Notes: generated by a model not told the origin, from the sequence alone. DNA of 64,000 nucleotides from Herbaspirillum chlorophenolicum (GCF_001189955.1 NZ_LFLT01000027.1:1-64000), one strand, 5' to 3'; positions 7,216 through 16,586 are shown, counted from the first letter of the stretch. Translations and numbers: made by a program.

Positions 7216-8760
7216 CTATTGACCGTCGGTTATATCGGCGCGGCCCGCCAACTCGGCGGCGGCCATGCCCAGCGCCATCGTCTCAGCCCATTGCGGATGC
7301 ACTGCCCGCAATGCTTCAATCTTGGTCAGCGCTTCCTCGAAATCACCTGATTCCGCGACGATGGCCGCGATCTGCTGAATCAGCATTTGCTCCTGTGGTG
7401 CGCACAGCGCCGCCAGTTGGGCGGCATATGGGCCGGTCACATCTTGTTCGCCAGTTTTGGACAGCATGGCCAGACGCACCAGGTCCGCCTTGCTGGCCGG
7501 CTTGGCGTCCGACTTTCCCGACGCGACAAGAATCTTCGCGTCTTTCTTGGCGCGTGGAATCTGCATCGCCTTGTGCGCCCAATCGATGTCAATTTCCATG
7601 CCCATGTCCGCGCTCTTGGTCAGCACGTCGGCCATTTTTCCCTGGTCGACTGTCTCTTCGGTCAGGTAGCAAAATGTCGGCAGGCGATCTTCGGGGAACA
7701 TCCCATTGATCAATGCAACCGGCCTCACCAACTGGCGATTGATGGTCGGCTCAAGCTGGCGCGTGTCATGCAGCATGATTTCCCGGCGCACCTTGTCATG
7801 AATCTGGCCGAGGGCATTAGTGCTGCTCTTGCCGTCCGCCTGGCTGGTCAGCGTGCCGCCCAGGATCGCGATGGATTGCTTGCGCTCCCAATAGTCGACC
7901 GCGCTCAGAAAGTCGCTGACGTTGCCGCTCATCGCCTGGACAAAATCGATTTTCATAGTGTCCGGCACCACGCCCGCGCTGTCGTTGCCGATGTTTCTCA
8001 CGGCGCGCAACAGTTCGTCGCGCTGCTTTGCACTGATCCCGGCAGGATATTTACCCAGGCGCAGCGGCATGCCGTAGGTTTCAAGGAAGCGTTGCATGTC
8101 CCGGACGTTGTACGCCTTGTATGCATAGGTCCAGGCCAGCACGCGGAACAACGCGGCTTGTTCGATGTAGCCCGACTTTGCATGATGCTCATGGACGATC
8201 CAACCCCACTCGCGCAACGGTTCTGGAATGCCCATTTTCAGATACTGAATCGTGCCGGATTCCCGCTCAATCTGAAGCATGCGTTGGGGAACCCATAGGA
8301 ACTCTTCGGGAACCCAAGTGCTACCGGTTTTCCATTTGATTTCTTGGGCCGAAACGCCTTTGCCTACGGCATCCGTCAAGTTGAATTGCGCACGCTCGAA
8401 ACTCGGCGTCTTGCGAAAAATGTCCGCGAGCTCATTGGTGCGGTCGATTTCGGACTGGCTGGCGTCGGTAGGCGGATCGATTTTCCAGCCAAGCCCGGTC
8501 ACAGCACGTCGACGTTTGGACAGCTCGGCGAAGATATGCGTGTCCTGTTCCTCGATCAGCTCAAACAGCGCCGCCTGATCCGTGATGTAGCCCTGATCTG
8601 CAACCGCGAACGCCTGCGCCAGCCTGGACGGATCGAGCGTGGTCACTGAGTTGTAGTTCAGTGTGCCGTCCTGGCCGGCGCGTGGACCTGCTTGCAAAAT
8701 TTCCAATCCCTTCGTTGCAGCCTTGCTCAACGCCGCCTTGATCTCTTTAATCATCGTCAT
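7216..8760 (-). CDS. phage portal protein (Mu gp29-like, DUF935)
   Basis: 514 residues of the DUF935 portal family, which forms the dodecameric DNA gate of the head. Typical blocks are DPSRLAQAFAVADQGYITDQAALFELIEEQDTHI split around residue 50, the RRRAVTGLGWKI motif, YGMPLRLGKYPAG and ILGGTLTSQADGKSSTNALGQIH. I chose ATG 8760 (MTMIKEIKAAL), which overlaps the terminase stop by 14 bp as in related phages; an ATG at 8847 lies deep in the terminase gene and is less likely. It belongs to the inverted head block. Confidence 0.88.
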   Translation of the reverse strand: MTMIKEIKAALSKAATKGLEILQAGPRAGQDGTLNYNSVTTLDPSRLAQAFAVADQGYITDQAALFELIEEQDTHIFAELSKRRRAVTGLGWKIDPPTDASQSEIDRTNELADIFRKTPSFERAQFNLTDAVGKGVSAQEIKWKTGSTWVPEEFLWVPQRMLQIERESGTIQYLKMGIPEPLREWGWIVHEHHAKSGYIEQAALFRVLAWTYAYKAYNVRDMQRFLETYGMPLRLGKYPAGISAKQRDELLRAVRNIGNDSAGVVPDTMKIDFVQAMSGNVSDFLSAVDYWERKQSIAILGGTLTSQADGKSSTNALGQIHDKVRREIMLHDTRQLEPTINRQLVRPVALINGMFPEDRLPTFCYLTEETVDQGKMADVLTKSADMGMEIDIDWAHKAMQIPRAKKDAKILVASGKSDAKPASKADLVRLAMLSKTGEQDVTGPYAAQLAALCAPQEQMLIQQIAAIVAESGDFEEALTKIEALRAVHPQWAETMALGMAAAELAGRADITDGQ

Positions 8761-9870
8761 TCCAATCATCTTCATTGCCGCGTGAGCGGCGGCTTGTATT
8801 GCGGAGTGACCGCCTCGAACTGGCGGCTGAGATGTATTCCCACTCAACCGCGAATCTGATTGCCAGCCTCCATAACTTTTCCAGGGCGTCGGGGCCGTCG
8901 TCGTGATCGGCTTCCGGCCAGAACTTGAGCTGTTCGATCATTACGCTCTGAGACCTATGCAAGCGAATCTTTCCGTTGTTGACGTGCGGTTGCAGAGAGA
9001 TAATCCGCAGCTCCTTTTCAACGTCTTCCGGCATTGCCAAGCCAGGGAACGCAATGGCTTCCAGTGCTGCGCGCTTCAAGAGTTCGGTGTACATGAATTC
9101 CTGAAACTGCACGGTCTCAACGCCCCATTGAAGGCAGTGATATTCCTTCTGGTACTCAATCGCTCGAGAGATGATCAAATCCGGCACACGGCGGCAGATA
9201 TCGGCTTCCACCAGGTCAAGCACCATCGTTTCCCGGTTGAGGCCGCCGACCAGAATCGCGGACGGGTCGCGTTTCTTGTTCTTCTTTCCAAGAGACGGAT
9301 CGATAGCACCGAAGTAGAGCCAGTCGTTGCGATGGTCGACCCAGAATTGCACGGTGCGAAAAGGCGCTGTTTCGTCGTTCCCGGCCTCGTTCTGTTGTTC
9401 CTGGTTGAACGCATCGTGGTCGACGGCGCGCATGCACATGAGGCGATACAGTGGGCGGACCTCTGGCCAGGACACTACGGCACCCGCATCCATGTCAGCC
9501 TTATTCGCCTCATAGAACGCCAGTGCTTCCGCCTCGGCAGCTTCCTTGGCGTCGTCGTCGTCGCTCGCCGTGGTGTAAATGCCTTCCCACTTTTCCCACA
9601 AGTCCATGCGGTCAGGCCAGGTCATAATCGACTTGAACACCCTGCGTCGCCAACCAGGCTTACGCGATACCCGATTGATCGCGGCGTCATAGTGCAAGCT
9701 GGTGCCGGGCCAAAAGACATCCATGCCGCCGCCAGGACCGGCCAGGCCAAGAACCGCTTTCAATACAAAGCTTTCGACCTTATCGCGTTGTGCCTTGTCG
9801 CGCACGTTTTCATCGTTTTCCAGGTCATCCAAAAAGATCAGGTCCGGGCGATGTGGGCCAAGGTTAAGTA
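8747..9870 (-). pseudogene. terminase large subunit (Mu gp28-like), 5' part missing at the inversion junction
   Basis: About 375 residues remain. The sequence becomes recognisable at GPHRPDLIFLDDLENDENV, the Walker B region of the packaging ATPase, and includes nuclease aspartates in FGAIDPSLGKK and DDGPDALEKLWRL. The N-terminal ATPase part with Walker A, normally some 170 residues, is missing. Beyond 9870 the open frame continues to 9970 only as the antisense of the DUF1320 gene, so it has no natural start. The break marks one end of the inverted block. Packaging motor activity is not expected. Confidence 0.8.
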
Positions 9871-10371
9871 ATGTTCGCGAGCCGTACCGACCTCCTGGCG
9901 CGTAGCAACGCCCAGCGCCTCGGCCAGTTAGCCGTCCCGGCTGACATGGACATGGTGCCGGACGAGGCATTGCGCCTGGCGATTGATGACGGCGATCTGA
10001 GCGGCTACACCCAGGCGGAACAGGACGCGCTGGCCCTGGCGCTGGCGGCTATCGACAACGCCCTGGAAGACGCTACCGCCCTGGTGCTGTCGTATGGCAT
10101 CCCGGCGACGGTGCAAACCGCCTTGCTGGCCAGGATCACGTCCACCATTGCCCTGTACTACCTGCAAGGGGCGGAACACATTACCGATGACATCCGCAAG
10201 GCATACGACGATGCCGTGGACAAGCTCAAGGCCCATGCCAAGGGCATATTGAATCTGCTGCCCATCGACGAGTCGCAGCCTGCGCCCAGCGACGATATGG
10301 CCATCATCGAAAGTCGGCCAGGCCGTTACGGCGCGCGCCGTCGCCACGGAGACGATTGTGATTTCTCTTAG
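9871..10371 (+). CDS. phage protein gp36-like (DUF1320)
   Basis: 166 residues of the DUF1320 family (Mu gp36), a head-tail connection protein, opening with FASRTDLLARSNAQRLGQLA and LRLAIDDGDLSGYTQAE. The ATG at 9871 is exactly at the inversion junction: its first base abuts inverted terminase DNA, so the native ribosome site may be lost or replaced (GGTTAAGTA precedes it). The last 20 residues are arginine-rich and less family-like. The start overlaps no upstream gene, and its 3' end overlaps the next gene by 14 bp. Confidence 0.8.
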   Translation: MFASRTDLLARSNAQRLGQLAVPADMDMVPDEALRLAIDDGDLSGYTQAEQDALALALAAIDNALEDATALVLSYGIPATVQTALLARITSTIALYYLQGAEHITDDIRKAYDDAVDKLKAHAKGILNLLPIDESQPAPSDDMAIIESRPGRYGARRRHGDDCDFS

Positions 10372-10837
10372 TCCGGTTATCGCGCTGCTTGAGCCGAAGC
10401 CGAATGGCTTTTCTGAAATCTGGTTTCGTGATGTCAAGGGCGCGGCGGAGTTTGCCCAAGTCCCGCCGACAGCACTACCGCTACCGGCATGTTGGATTGT
10501 GCGGGCGTCGGACAAGGTGCAGCACGCGGGCGAGCGTGCCGAAAATGTCACCTTGGCCTTCGACGCTGTTATCGCAATTGAAAACGTCCGCGTGCATAAG
10601 AGTCGCGGCGAGACCGACGACAAGCTGTTGAAGTACCGCCGCGCCGTCTATGACCTGTTGCTTGGCTATGAGATCGGCGATGTGCGTCCGATCAAGTTCG
10701 CAGGCGGCCAGGTGCTTCAGTACACCGATGGCGATATTTATTGGCGCGACCGCTACGAGTTCGACGCCTTGATTACCAATTATTTACCCGACCCGCCCGG
10801 ATATGGCGACCTCAACTACACAGGAGAAAGACCATGA
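10358..10837 (+). CDS. phage protein gp37-like (DUF1834)
   Basis: 159 residues of the DUF1834 family (Mu gp37), a tail-terminator or connector component. GTG 10358 is the start and overlaps the DUF1320 gene. The core block PACWIVRASDKVQHAGERAE and the C-terminal DGDIYWRDRYEFDALI are typical. It overlaps the sheath start by 4 bp, keeping the tail operon translationally coupled. Confidence 0.75.
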   Translation: MISLSPVIALLEPKPNGFSEIWFRDVKGAAEFAQVPPTALPLPACWIVRASDKVQHAGERAENVTLAFDAVIAIENVRVHKSRGETDDKLLKYRRAVYDLLLGYEIGDVRPIKFAGGQVLQYTDGDIYWRDRYEFDALITNYLPDPPGYGDLNYTGERP

Positions 10838-12306
10838 GCATTTCGTTTAGTGAAGTGCCTGACGCACTGCGCTACCCCGGCGCATACATCGAGATCGACG
10901 GCAGCCAGGCCGGGCTGGGCAGTGGTTTGCCTACCGTGCTCCTGGTTGGCCAGAAGCTGCCAACAGGCACAGCGCCAGCCGGCGAGTTGATCCGCTTGTC
11001 GGGTGTCAAGGATGCGCAACTGAAAGCCGGCGAAGGCTCGATGCTGGCACAGATGGCCGCTGCCTACCGCAAGGCCGACCAGACCTTCGACTTGTACATG
11101 CTGCCGTACGCAGACAATGCGGCGGGCGTGGCGGCACATGGGACGATCACCGTCAATGCACCGGCAACGGATGCAGGCACGCTGGCGCTGTATATCGCTG
11201 GTCGCCCGATCATGGTTGGCATCAACAGCACCCAGGACGAAGCAATGGCCGCGACTGCCATTGCCGCCGCCATCACTGCCGCTGGCATGGATATCCCTGT
11301 TATCGCGACGGTCGAGGATGCCGTGGTGACATTGACGGCGCGGCACAAAGGAACGTGCGGCAATGCCATCGATATCCGCCTCAACCTGTTCGGTGAAGAA
11401 GTCCCCGCCGACCTGGGATTGAGCATTACCGCCATGACAGGCGGTACGGGCGATCCGATTGCCGGCGATCTGGTGGCGATGACCGGCAAGCTGATTTACA
11501 ACTACGCCGGCCTGGGCATCAACGACGCAGCGACCCTGGCGGCATGGCATGCCGAAACGCAGCGCCGTCGACGCGTGCCGATGCAAGCGGGCTTCCGTGC
11601 CTTCACGGCACATCGCGGCGACTTCGATGCCGCTGCCTCGTTCGGCGAATCGAAGAACTATGAGCACATCGCCGACCTCTCGCTTGAGCTCAATCCACCG
11701 ACCACCTGGGAAGCAGCCGCAACCCTGGTATCGGTCGCCGCGCCAAGCCTGAATAACAATCCGGTGAAGTCCCTGGAGGGCTTGCAATTGCCAGGGCTGA
11801 AAGCGGTGACCTATCACGACTGGACAAACTCCAACAGTCTGCTGTTCAAGGGCATGAGCGTGATGGAAGTCGGCAAGGACGGCTCTTGCTCAATCAAGCG
11901 TCTGATTTCGATGTACCTGTATCGGCCTGACGGCGCCACCGATGACGCCTACCTGGACATCAACGCTTCCGAGGTTACCGAACGCATCCGCACCGAACAG
12001 CGCAACGCAGCGATTCAACGGTTCCGTGGGACGGTGGCGGCAAAGACCAACGAAGGCTTCCGTCCTGGCTTGCCGATCACGACCGAAGACAGCGTGCGGG
12101 CGTTGCTGCTGTCGGTCTACAAGAATGTGCTGATGGCCGAGAAAGGTTGGGTGCAAGCCTACGACTACTACAAGAGCACGTTGCTGGTGGAACAGGATGC
12201 GACCAATCCAAGTCGCTTCAACTTCCAGGACGATCCCGTGATCAACTCGCCGTTCTATATCGTGGCCGGCCATTCGCGCTTCCGCAAGGCGGTCCCGCTG
12301 TTCTAA
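10834..12306 (+). CDS. contractile tail sheath protein (Mu gpL-like)
   Basis: 490 residues. It starts MSISFSEVPDALRYPGAYIE like other Mu gpL sheath proteins, has an N-terminal domain with PTVLLVGQK, and ends with the family block QDDPVINSPFYIVAGHSRFRK. ATG 10834 has AGGAGAAAG upstream; a longer frame from 10741 is the antisense-phase end of the previous gene. The product forms the outer contracting tube of the tail. Length agrees with the family, so it appears intact. Confidence 0.92.
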   Translation: MSISFSEVPDALRYPGAYIEIDGSQAGLGSGLPTVLLVGQKLPTGTAPAGELIRLSGVKDAQLKAGEGSMLAQMAAAYRKADQTFDLYMLPYADNAAGVAAHGTITVNAPATDAGTLALYIAGRPIMVGINSTQDEAMAATAIAAAITAAGMDIPVIATVEDAVVTLTARHKGTCGNAIDIRLNLFGEEVPADLGLSITAMTGGTGDPIAGDLVAMTGKLIYNYAGLGINDAATLAAWHAETQRRRRVPMQAGFRAFTAHRGDFDAAASFGESKNYEHIADLSLELNPPTTWEAAATLVSVAAPSLNNNPVKSLEGLQLPGLKAVTYHDWTNSNSLLFKGMSVMEVGKDGSCSIKRLISMYLYRPDGATDDAYLDINASEVTERIRTEQRNAAIQRFRGTVAAKTNEGFRPGLPITTEDSVRALLLSVYKNVLMAEKGWVQAYDYYKSTLLVEQDATNPSRFNFQDDPVINSPFYIVAGHSRFRKAVPLF

Positions 12307-12362
12307 CCGGCAAGCGGGATCTGATACATCGAATTTACATCTGATTTGAAAGGGTTTTTAAC

Positions 12363-12725
12363 ATGGCACAACTGACCAACATCCGCACCGTGTCCGTGCC
12401 TTCCATCGGCAAGCTGCCGCTGGCGGACAAGCCAGGCACGTTCACGCCCAGCGGCACCAAGCGCGAGCATAAGGCCGGACGCCTGCCGGAAGACGGCGGT
12501 CATACCGAGTCCGGCCAGCCCGCAAAGCTGGAGCTCAATCTGAACCTCACGCCTGGCGTCGATATCACTGCGATCAACGCTATCGTCGACGAGGATGTGA
12601 CGGTACGCCTGTCCGATGGCAAGGTGCATATGCTGAGTATGGCTTTCGTGTCCGACCCTGTTCCGGTCGGCGATGATGGCGGCTCGAAAATCACCATCAT
12701 GGCCAACACGTCCGAACCGATCTAA
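12363..12725 (+). CDS. phage tail tube protein (Mu gpM-like)
   Basis: 120 residues of the Mu gpM tail tube family, which stacks into the inner tube under the sheath. Typical features are the central loop FTPSGTKREHKAGRLPEDGG and the beta-rich C-terminal half with VRLSDGKVHMLSMAF. It is placed directly after the sheath gene, 56 bp apart, as in Mu. The length is normal. Confidence 0.85.
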   Translation: MAQLTNIRTVSVPSIGKLPLADKPGTFTPSGTKREHKAGRLPEDGGHTESGQPAKLELNLNLTPGVDITAINAIVDEDVTVRLSDGKVHMLSMAFVSDPVPVGDDGGSKITIMANTSEPI

Positions 12726-12735
12726 GGAGAACGAC

Positions 12736-13059
12736 ATGGCAAATTTGACTCTCAAATACCCTCTGACTTTGGGCAAGACCAGCATCAAAAAGCTGACCTT
12801 CCGTGACTACACGGTCGCAGGCGATTATCTTTCGTTCGACGTGCGGGGCGGCGTCGCGCAGCGCATCGCGTTGATCGCCAGCCTGACCGGCACGGACGAA
12901 GAGATCGTCAAGCAGTTGCGCGGTCCCGACTACCAAGCGGCGGCGAACATGGCCGACGCGATGATCAACGCCGACGAAGAGCAATCGACCGGGAATACCG
13001 CCGATCCAGAGGAATCGGAGGAAGACAAGGCAAAAAAGCAAGGGTCGCCCGCATCCTGA
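12736..13059 (+). CDS. tail assembly chaperone, short form (Mu gp41-like)
   Basis: 107 residues starting ATG 12736 behind AAGGAGA. It holds the tail-chaperone N-terminal domain (LTLGKTSIKKLTFRDYTVAGDYL) and an acidic C-terminus (DPEESEEDKAKKQG). It ends at TGA 13057-13059, but a slippery site 20 bases earlier gives a longer product in the -1 frame. Its position between tube and tape-measure genes is where contractile and siphophage tails encode the G/GT-type chaperones that coat the tape measure. Confidence 0.85.
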   Translation: MANLTLKYPLTLGKTSIKKLTFRDYTVAGDYLSFDVRGGVAQRIALIASLTGTDEEIVKQLRGPDYQAAANMADAMINADEEQSTGNTADPEESEEDKAKKQGSPAS

Positions 13060-13184
13060 CCGCTGTCGGGCTGGTGGCGCATGGTCTGCATCAACCTTTG
13101 CCGATCATCGAAGCCATGTCTCTTTCCAAGCTGTTCGTCATGGCCGAGATTGCCGCCGCACTGACAGGGAAGAAATTTAGTTAG
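12736..13184 (+). CDS. tail assembly chaperone, -1 frameshift product (gp41-gp42 type)
   Basis: At 13032-13038 the gene has the slippery heptamer A-AAA-AAG in the correct phase (zero-frame codons GCA AAA AAG). After a -1 slip translation continues AAA GCA AGG GTC GCC and runs to TAG 13182-13184, adding about 48 residues: ARILTAVGLVAHGLHQPLP, then IIEAMSLSKLFVMAEIAAAL. That tail is hydrophobic and helical, as in gp42-type extensions, and has no ribosome site or start of its own. Programmed frameshifting here is established for Mu-like and other tailed phages. Confidence 0.8.
13032..13038 (+). promoter_or_regulatory. -1 ribosomal frameshift slippery heptamer (A AAA AAG)
   Basis: The heptamer is in phase with the zero-frame gene that starts at 12736, and the -1 frame stays open for 147 further bases. 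It fits the X-XXY-YYZ rule. Confidence 0.8.
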
Positions 13185-13243
13185 CACCTGACCAGATACA
13201 GCGGGAAACATTTCCCGTATTCTTTTCGAGGGTTCTCCTCGGT

Positions 13244-13281
13244 AAGCTCCAGATACCACCCCCGGTACTGGAGCTTTTTTT
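13244..13281 (+). promoter_or_regulatory. hairpin with T-run that also contains the tape-measure ribosome site
   Basis: AAGCTCCAG (13244-13252) and CTGGAGCTT (13268-13276) form a perfect 9-bp stem followed by seven T bases that touch the ATG at 13282. The only Shine-Dalgarno match for the tape-measure gene, GGAG at 13270-13273, is inside the 3' arm. The structure could end or thin transcription and also hide the ribosome site. A second smaller hairpin (GGGAAA/TTTCCC) lies at 13203-13216. Confidence 0.65.
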
Positions 13282-15432
13282 ATGACATCGCCTGTTGATG
13301 TAGAAATCCGAGTCAAACTACGTGATAGCGGCACTGCCGCTGGCATCAAGGCGCTGACACAAACCGCACAGCAGGAAGCCACGAAGGTCAGCACGGCGAC
13401 CGAGCGCGCAGCCCAAAAAGCCGCCGAGGCCACGGAAAAGAGTGCGGCACGCCAACGCTCCAGCTACGAAAAACTTTACGCCGCCCGCGAGACCTTGGGC
13501 GTGCGTTCCGAACGTTCCATCCAGCGCGAAATCCAGCAGACAGAAGCCGCTTACAACCGTCTCCGCTCGTCCGGTACGATGTCCTGGCGTGAACAGGCTA
13601 TGGCGGCGGACAAGATGCGAGAAACCGTCACGAAGCTCACAAACGAGATGGGACGCCTCACCGCCGCGCAGAAAGCGCATGGTGCGCTCAAGTTCGCCGG
13701 GGCTGCTGCGGTCGGCATAGGTGCTGCCGCATATACGTTGAAGGGGCCGGCTGAACGAGCGATGAGCTATGACCGTCGCTTGGCCAACATGGCTAACACC
13801 GCCTATGCTGAACGAGATGCGTCCGGTCGCATGTCGGGTATGAAGACGTTGGAAGATGCTGTCAATCAGGCGCGGCACTCCGGGGGCGGAACACGTGAAC
13901 AAGTGGCCGAAGCGCTCGATACGATGATCGCATCCGGTACAGTTTCCGATACTGATGCAATCAAAATGCTGCCCGGCATTATCAAAACCTCGACCGCATC
14001 CGGCACAGACGCCAAGGAACTGGCGACCATTGGCATCCGTGCGATGCAGAGCTTCAAGATCAAACCGGAGGATTTGCCCAAGGTACTCAGCGCCGCGATG
14101 GCTGCGGGTCAGGCGGGTGGCTTTGAGCTGAAGGATATGGCCAAGTGGTTGCCGCAACAGATGGCAATGGCCGGCAATCTTGGCCTATCTGGGAAAGAGG
14201 GTTTCGCGAAGCTGGCCGCCTGGAATCAAGCATCGGTCATCACTGCCGGCACGAAGGATGAAGCCGGTAACAATCTTCGCGATCTGCTCAATGAACTGAA
14301 CACGCCACACTTCCGAAAATACATGGCGGAACAGTATTTGGCCAACGGCCAGAAGATGAAGAAAGGTGACAAAGAAAAGAATCTGAAGTCAGTCGATGAT
14401 GTATTCCTCGACTATCAATCCAAGGGCGTCGACAAGGTTTCGGCGACCTTGGACATGATGCAGACAGTTTTTTCCAAAAACAAGTCCTATCAAGCCTTGC
14501 AAACAAAACTCAAGGCCACAGACAAAGACGACAAGGAAGGCCAACGCACCATCATCGAAGCGATGGCCTCTCAGGTACAAGGTACTGCTGTCGGTAAGGT
14601 GTTTCACAATCAACAGTCGCTGATGGCTTTCCTCGGGCTGATGAACAACTCAACTTACACAGACACTGTGCTAGGGAAGGTCCGGGGGCAATTCGCGTCA
14701 AAGTTTGATAGTTCTGATGCGGGTTCCTCGGCCGACATCGCACACCAGGTCATTGCGGCAACTCCTGACTACAAGATGGAACAAGCCAAGGAAGATGCTG
14801 CGATGGCGCAGAAGTCGGCTATCGACGGGCTTACCCCAGCAATAGGCAGAGCGTCGGAAGCGTTTTCAGACCTGGCCAGTAAGCATCCGCTCCTAGTCGG
14901 CACTACCGTCCTGGCGACAACGGCACTCGGCGCACTCGCTGGCGCTGCTGGCCTGGCGTCGATGACGATGGGCGGTAATGCAGTTGGTGGCGGTGCCATC
15001 GGTCGCGCCGCGACATGGGCGGCAACAAGCAGCGTGGCCAGCAAAGTGCTTCGCGCCGGTAAGGTCGGTAGCATCGCTGGCGTCGGTGCAATGGCCGGCG
15101 ATTGGGCGCTGGAAAAGGCGTTCGGCGAGGAATCAGCAATGAGCCGGTACGGCTCCAGCGCATTGAATGGCGCTGCCTTGGGCGCGACTATCGGCAGTAT
15201 CGTGCCGGTCCTTGGCACTGGCGTCGGTGCAGCAGTCGGCGGCCTTGGTGGCCTCGCCTGGGAAGGCATGAAAGACCTCTTGAAAGGCGGCGAGCAAAAG
15301 CCGGTCGACGTGAATGCACGCATGACTGTCGGGCTCGCTCCTGGTCTCGTTCTGCAAAATCAGTCGATCCAGGCCAACGGGGCGAACATCCAGTTCAATA
15401 CCGGTAACGTCTGGAACGGAGCGCCGCGATGA
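13282..15432 (+). CDS. tail tape measure protein (Mu gp42-like)
   Basis: 716 residues. An N-terminal Ala/Gln/Lys-rich coiled-coil (residues 15-140) is followed by the phage tape-measure core domain with AYTLKGPAERAMSYDRRLANMANTA split around residue 150, and hydrophobic stretches near 530-560 (HPLLVGTTVLATTALGALAG) and 620-650 that are typical of the part entering the host membrane. It sets tail length and is ejected first. Start ATG 13282 gives the family N-terminus (MTSPVDVEIRVKLRD). It overlaps the next gene by 4 bp. Confidence 0.9.
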   Translation: MTSPVDVEIRVKLRDSGTAAGIKALTQTAQQEATKVSTATERAAQKAAEATEKSAARQRSSYEKLYAARETLGVRSERSIQREIQQTEAAYNRLRSSGTMSWREQAMAADKMRETVTKLTNEMGRLTAAQKAHGALKFAGAAAVGIGAAAYTLKGPAERAMSYDRRLANMANTAYAERDASGRMSGMKTLEDAVNQARHSGGGTREQVAEALDTMIASGTVSDTDAIKMLPGIIKTSTASGTDAKELATIGIRAMQSFKIKPEDLPKVLSAAMAAGQAGGFELKDMAKWLPQQMAMAGNLGLSGKEGFAKLAAWNQASVITAGTKDEAGNNLRDLLNELNTPHFRKYMAEQYLANGQKMKKGDKEKNLKSVDDVFLDYQSKGVDKVSATLDMMQTVFSKNKSYQALQTKLKATDKDDKEGQRTIIEAMASQVQGTAVGKVFHNQQSLMAFLGLMNNSTYTDTVLGKVRGQFASKFDSSDAGSSADIAHQVIAATPDYKMEQAKEDAAMAQKSAIDGLTPAIGRASEAFSDLASKHPLLVGTTVLATTALGALAGAAGLASMTMGGNAVGGGAIGRAATWAATSSVASKVLRAGKVGSIAGVGAMAGDWALEKAFGEESAMSRYGSSALNGAALGATIGSIVPVLGTGVGAAVGGLGGLAWEGMKDLLKGGEQKPVDVNARMTVGLAPGLVLQNQSIQANGANIQFNTGNVWNGAPR

Positions 15433-16586
15433 ACTACGTCGACCGTATGGCCACGGCCAACTGGCGCGGCTTCGATTTCCTGTCGGATGGCCACGCGGCA
15501 AAAGGTGGCCGGCGTCTGGCCATCAACGAATTCCCTGGTGCGGAGCAACCGCTGGTCAAGGACATGGGCGGCAAGGCATGGGATTACAAGCTCAATGCCT
15601 ATTTCATCGGCCAAGACTATGACCTGGAGCGAAACGGCTTTCTCGAAAAACTGAACACGCCCGGCGCTGATTGGCTGTTGCATCCCTGGCTTGGCTGGAT
15701 TTGGGTACGCGTGCGAGATTGGGATGTTGCCGAAACCAACGACAAGGGCGGCTATTGCACGGTTGCCATTGAGTTTGTTCCTGGCGGCGAACAGCCGTAC
15801 GTTGTCGCCGCCGATAAGGTTGATGTCGCCATCGACAAGACACACCAGTTGTCCGATGCCGCCGAAGCCGACTTCAGCCTGGAGCCCATGAGCGCCGATG
15901 GCATGACCTCTTTTATTGCCGCAGTGAGTCAGCAGCTTGAGGGCGTGCGCAATTTGATCTCGCTGGCCAAGCTGCCGCTAACCTGGGCGAATCAGGTCAT
16001 GGGAGTGATCAACGGTATCAAGGGCGACATCAATACGCTGATGGCCATCCCGCAGCAGTACGCCAATATGCTGCGCGGCTTTGCCGATCTGTTCGGCAGT
16101 GTCGACACCGACGACCTGGATGCCACGTCGCGCCCGCGTGTCGTCACTCGCCTGGCCAGCATGGCCACGACGCCCAGGATTCCAGAACTGACCGGCGTGG
16201 CCGCGACTGATGGGGCGGTTATCCGTAACCTGGTGCGTGAGTCCGACTTGCGTAGCCGGCTCCTGGTCAGCGCAACCGCCCAGGTGGCTATTGCTGAATA
16301 CAAGACCGAGGAAGATCGCGATGCTGTGCTGACCAGCACCGTAAATGCTATCGATACCTTGTTGCCTAACTTGCCTGATCCCGTCTTCCAGGCCGCTGTA
16401 TCGGTTCGTACGGCGGTCATGGAAGCGCTGATGGTGCAAGACCTCAAGCCCGCTGTGGTGCGTGATGTCGTCAAGTCGTTGCCGGCTGTCGTATTGGCCT
16501 ATCGGCTCCAGATTGACGAAGACGTTTTTCTGGCGCGCAACAAGGTGCGTCATCCGCTGTTTGTGAAGGGGGAAATCAATGGATGA
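15429..16586 (+). CDS. DNA circularisation/baseplate protein (Mu gpN-like)
   Basis: 385 residues of the Mu gpN (gp43) family, named for DNA circularisation and located in the baseplate. The N-terminal block RMATANWRGFDFLSDGHAAKGG and NEFPGAEQPLVKDMGGKAWDY are characteristic. The start overlaps the tape-measure stop (ATGA), and the end overlaps the next start by 8 bp. The length is normal. Confidence 0.85.
   Translation: MNYVDRMATANWRGFDFLSDGHAAKGGRRLAINEFPGAEQPLVKDMGGKAWDYKLNAYFIGQDYDLERNGFLEKLNTPGADWLLHPWLGWIWVRVRDWDVAETNDKGGYCTVAIEFVPGGEQPYVVAADKVDVAIDKTHQLSDAAEADFSLEPMSADGMTSFIAAVSQQLEGVRNLISLAKLPLTWANQVMGVINGIKGDINTLMAIPQQYANMLRGFADLFGSVDTDDLDATSRPRVVTRLASMATTPRIPELTGVAATDGAVIRNLVRESDLRSRLLVSATAQVAIAEYKTEEDRDAVLTSTVNAIDTLLPNLPDPVFQAAVSVRTAVMEALMVQDLKPAVVRDVVKSLPAVVLAYRLQIDEDVFLARNKVRHPLFVKGEING

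Noticed and set aside
9871-9970. N-terminus of the terminase extending to 9970
   Set aside because: The extra residues are antisense to the DUF1320 gene and do not resemble terminases; family sequence starts just left of 9870.
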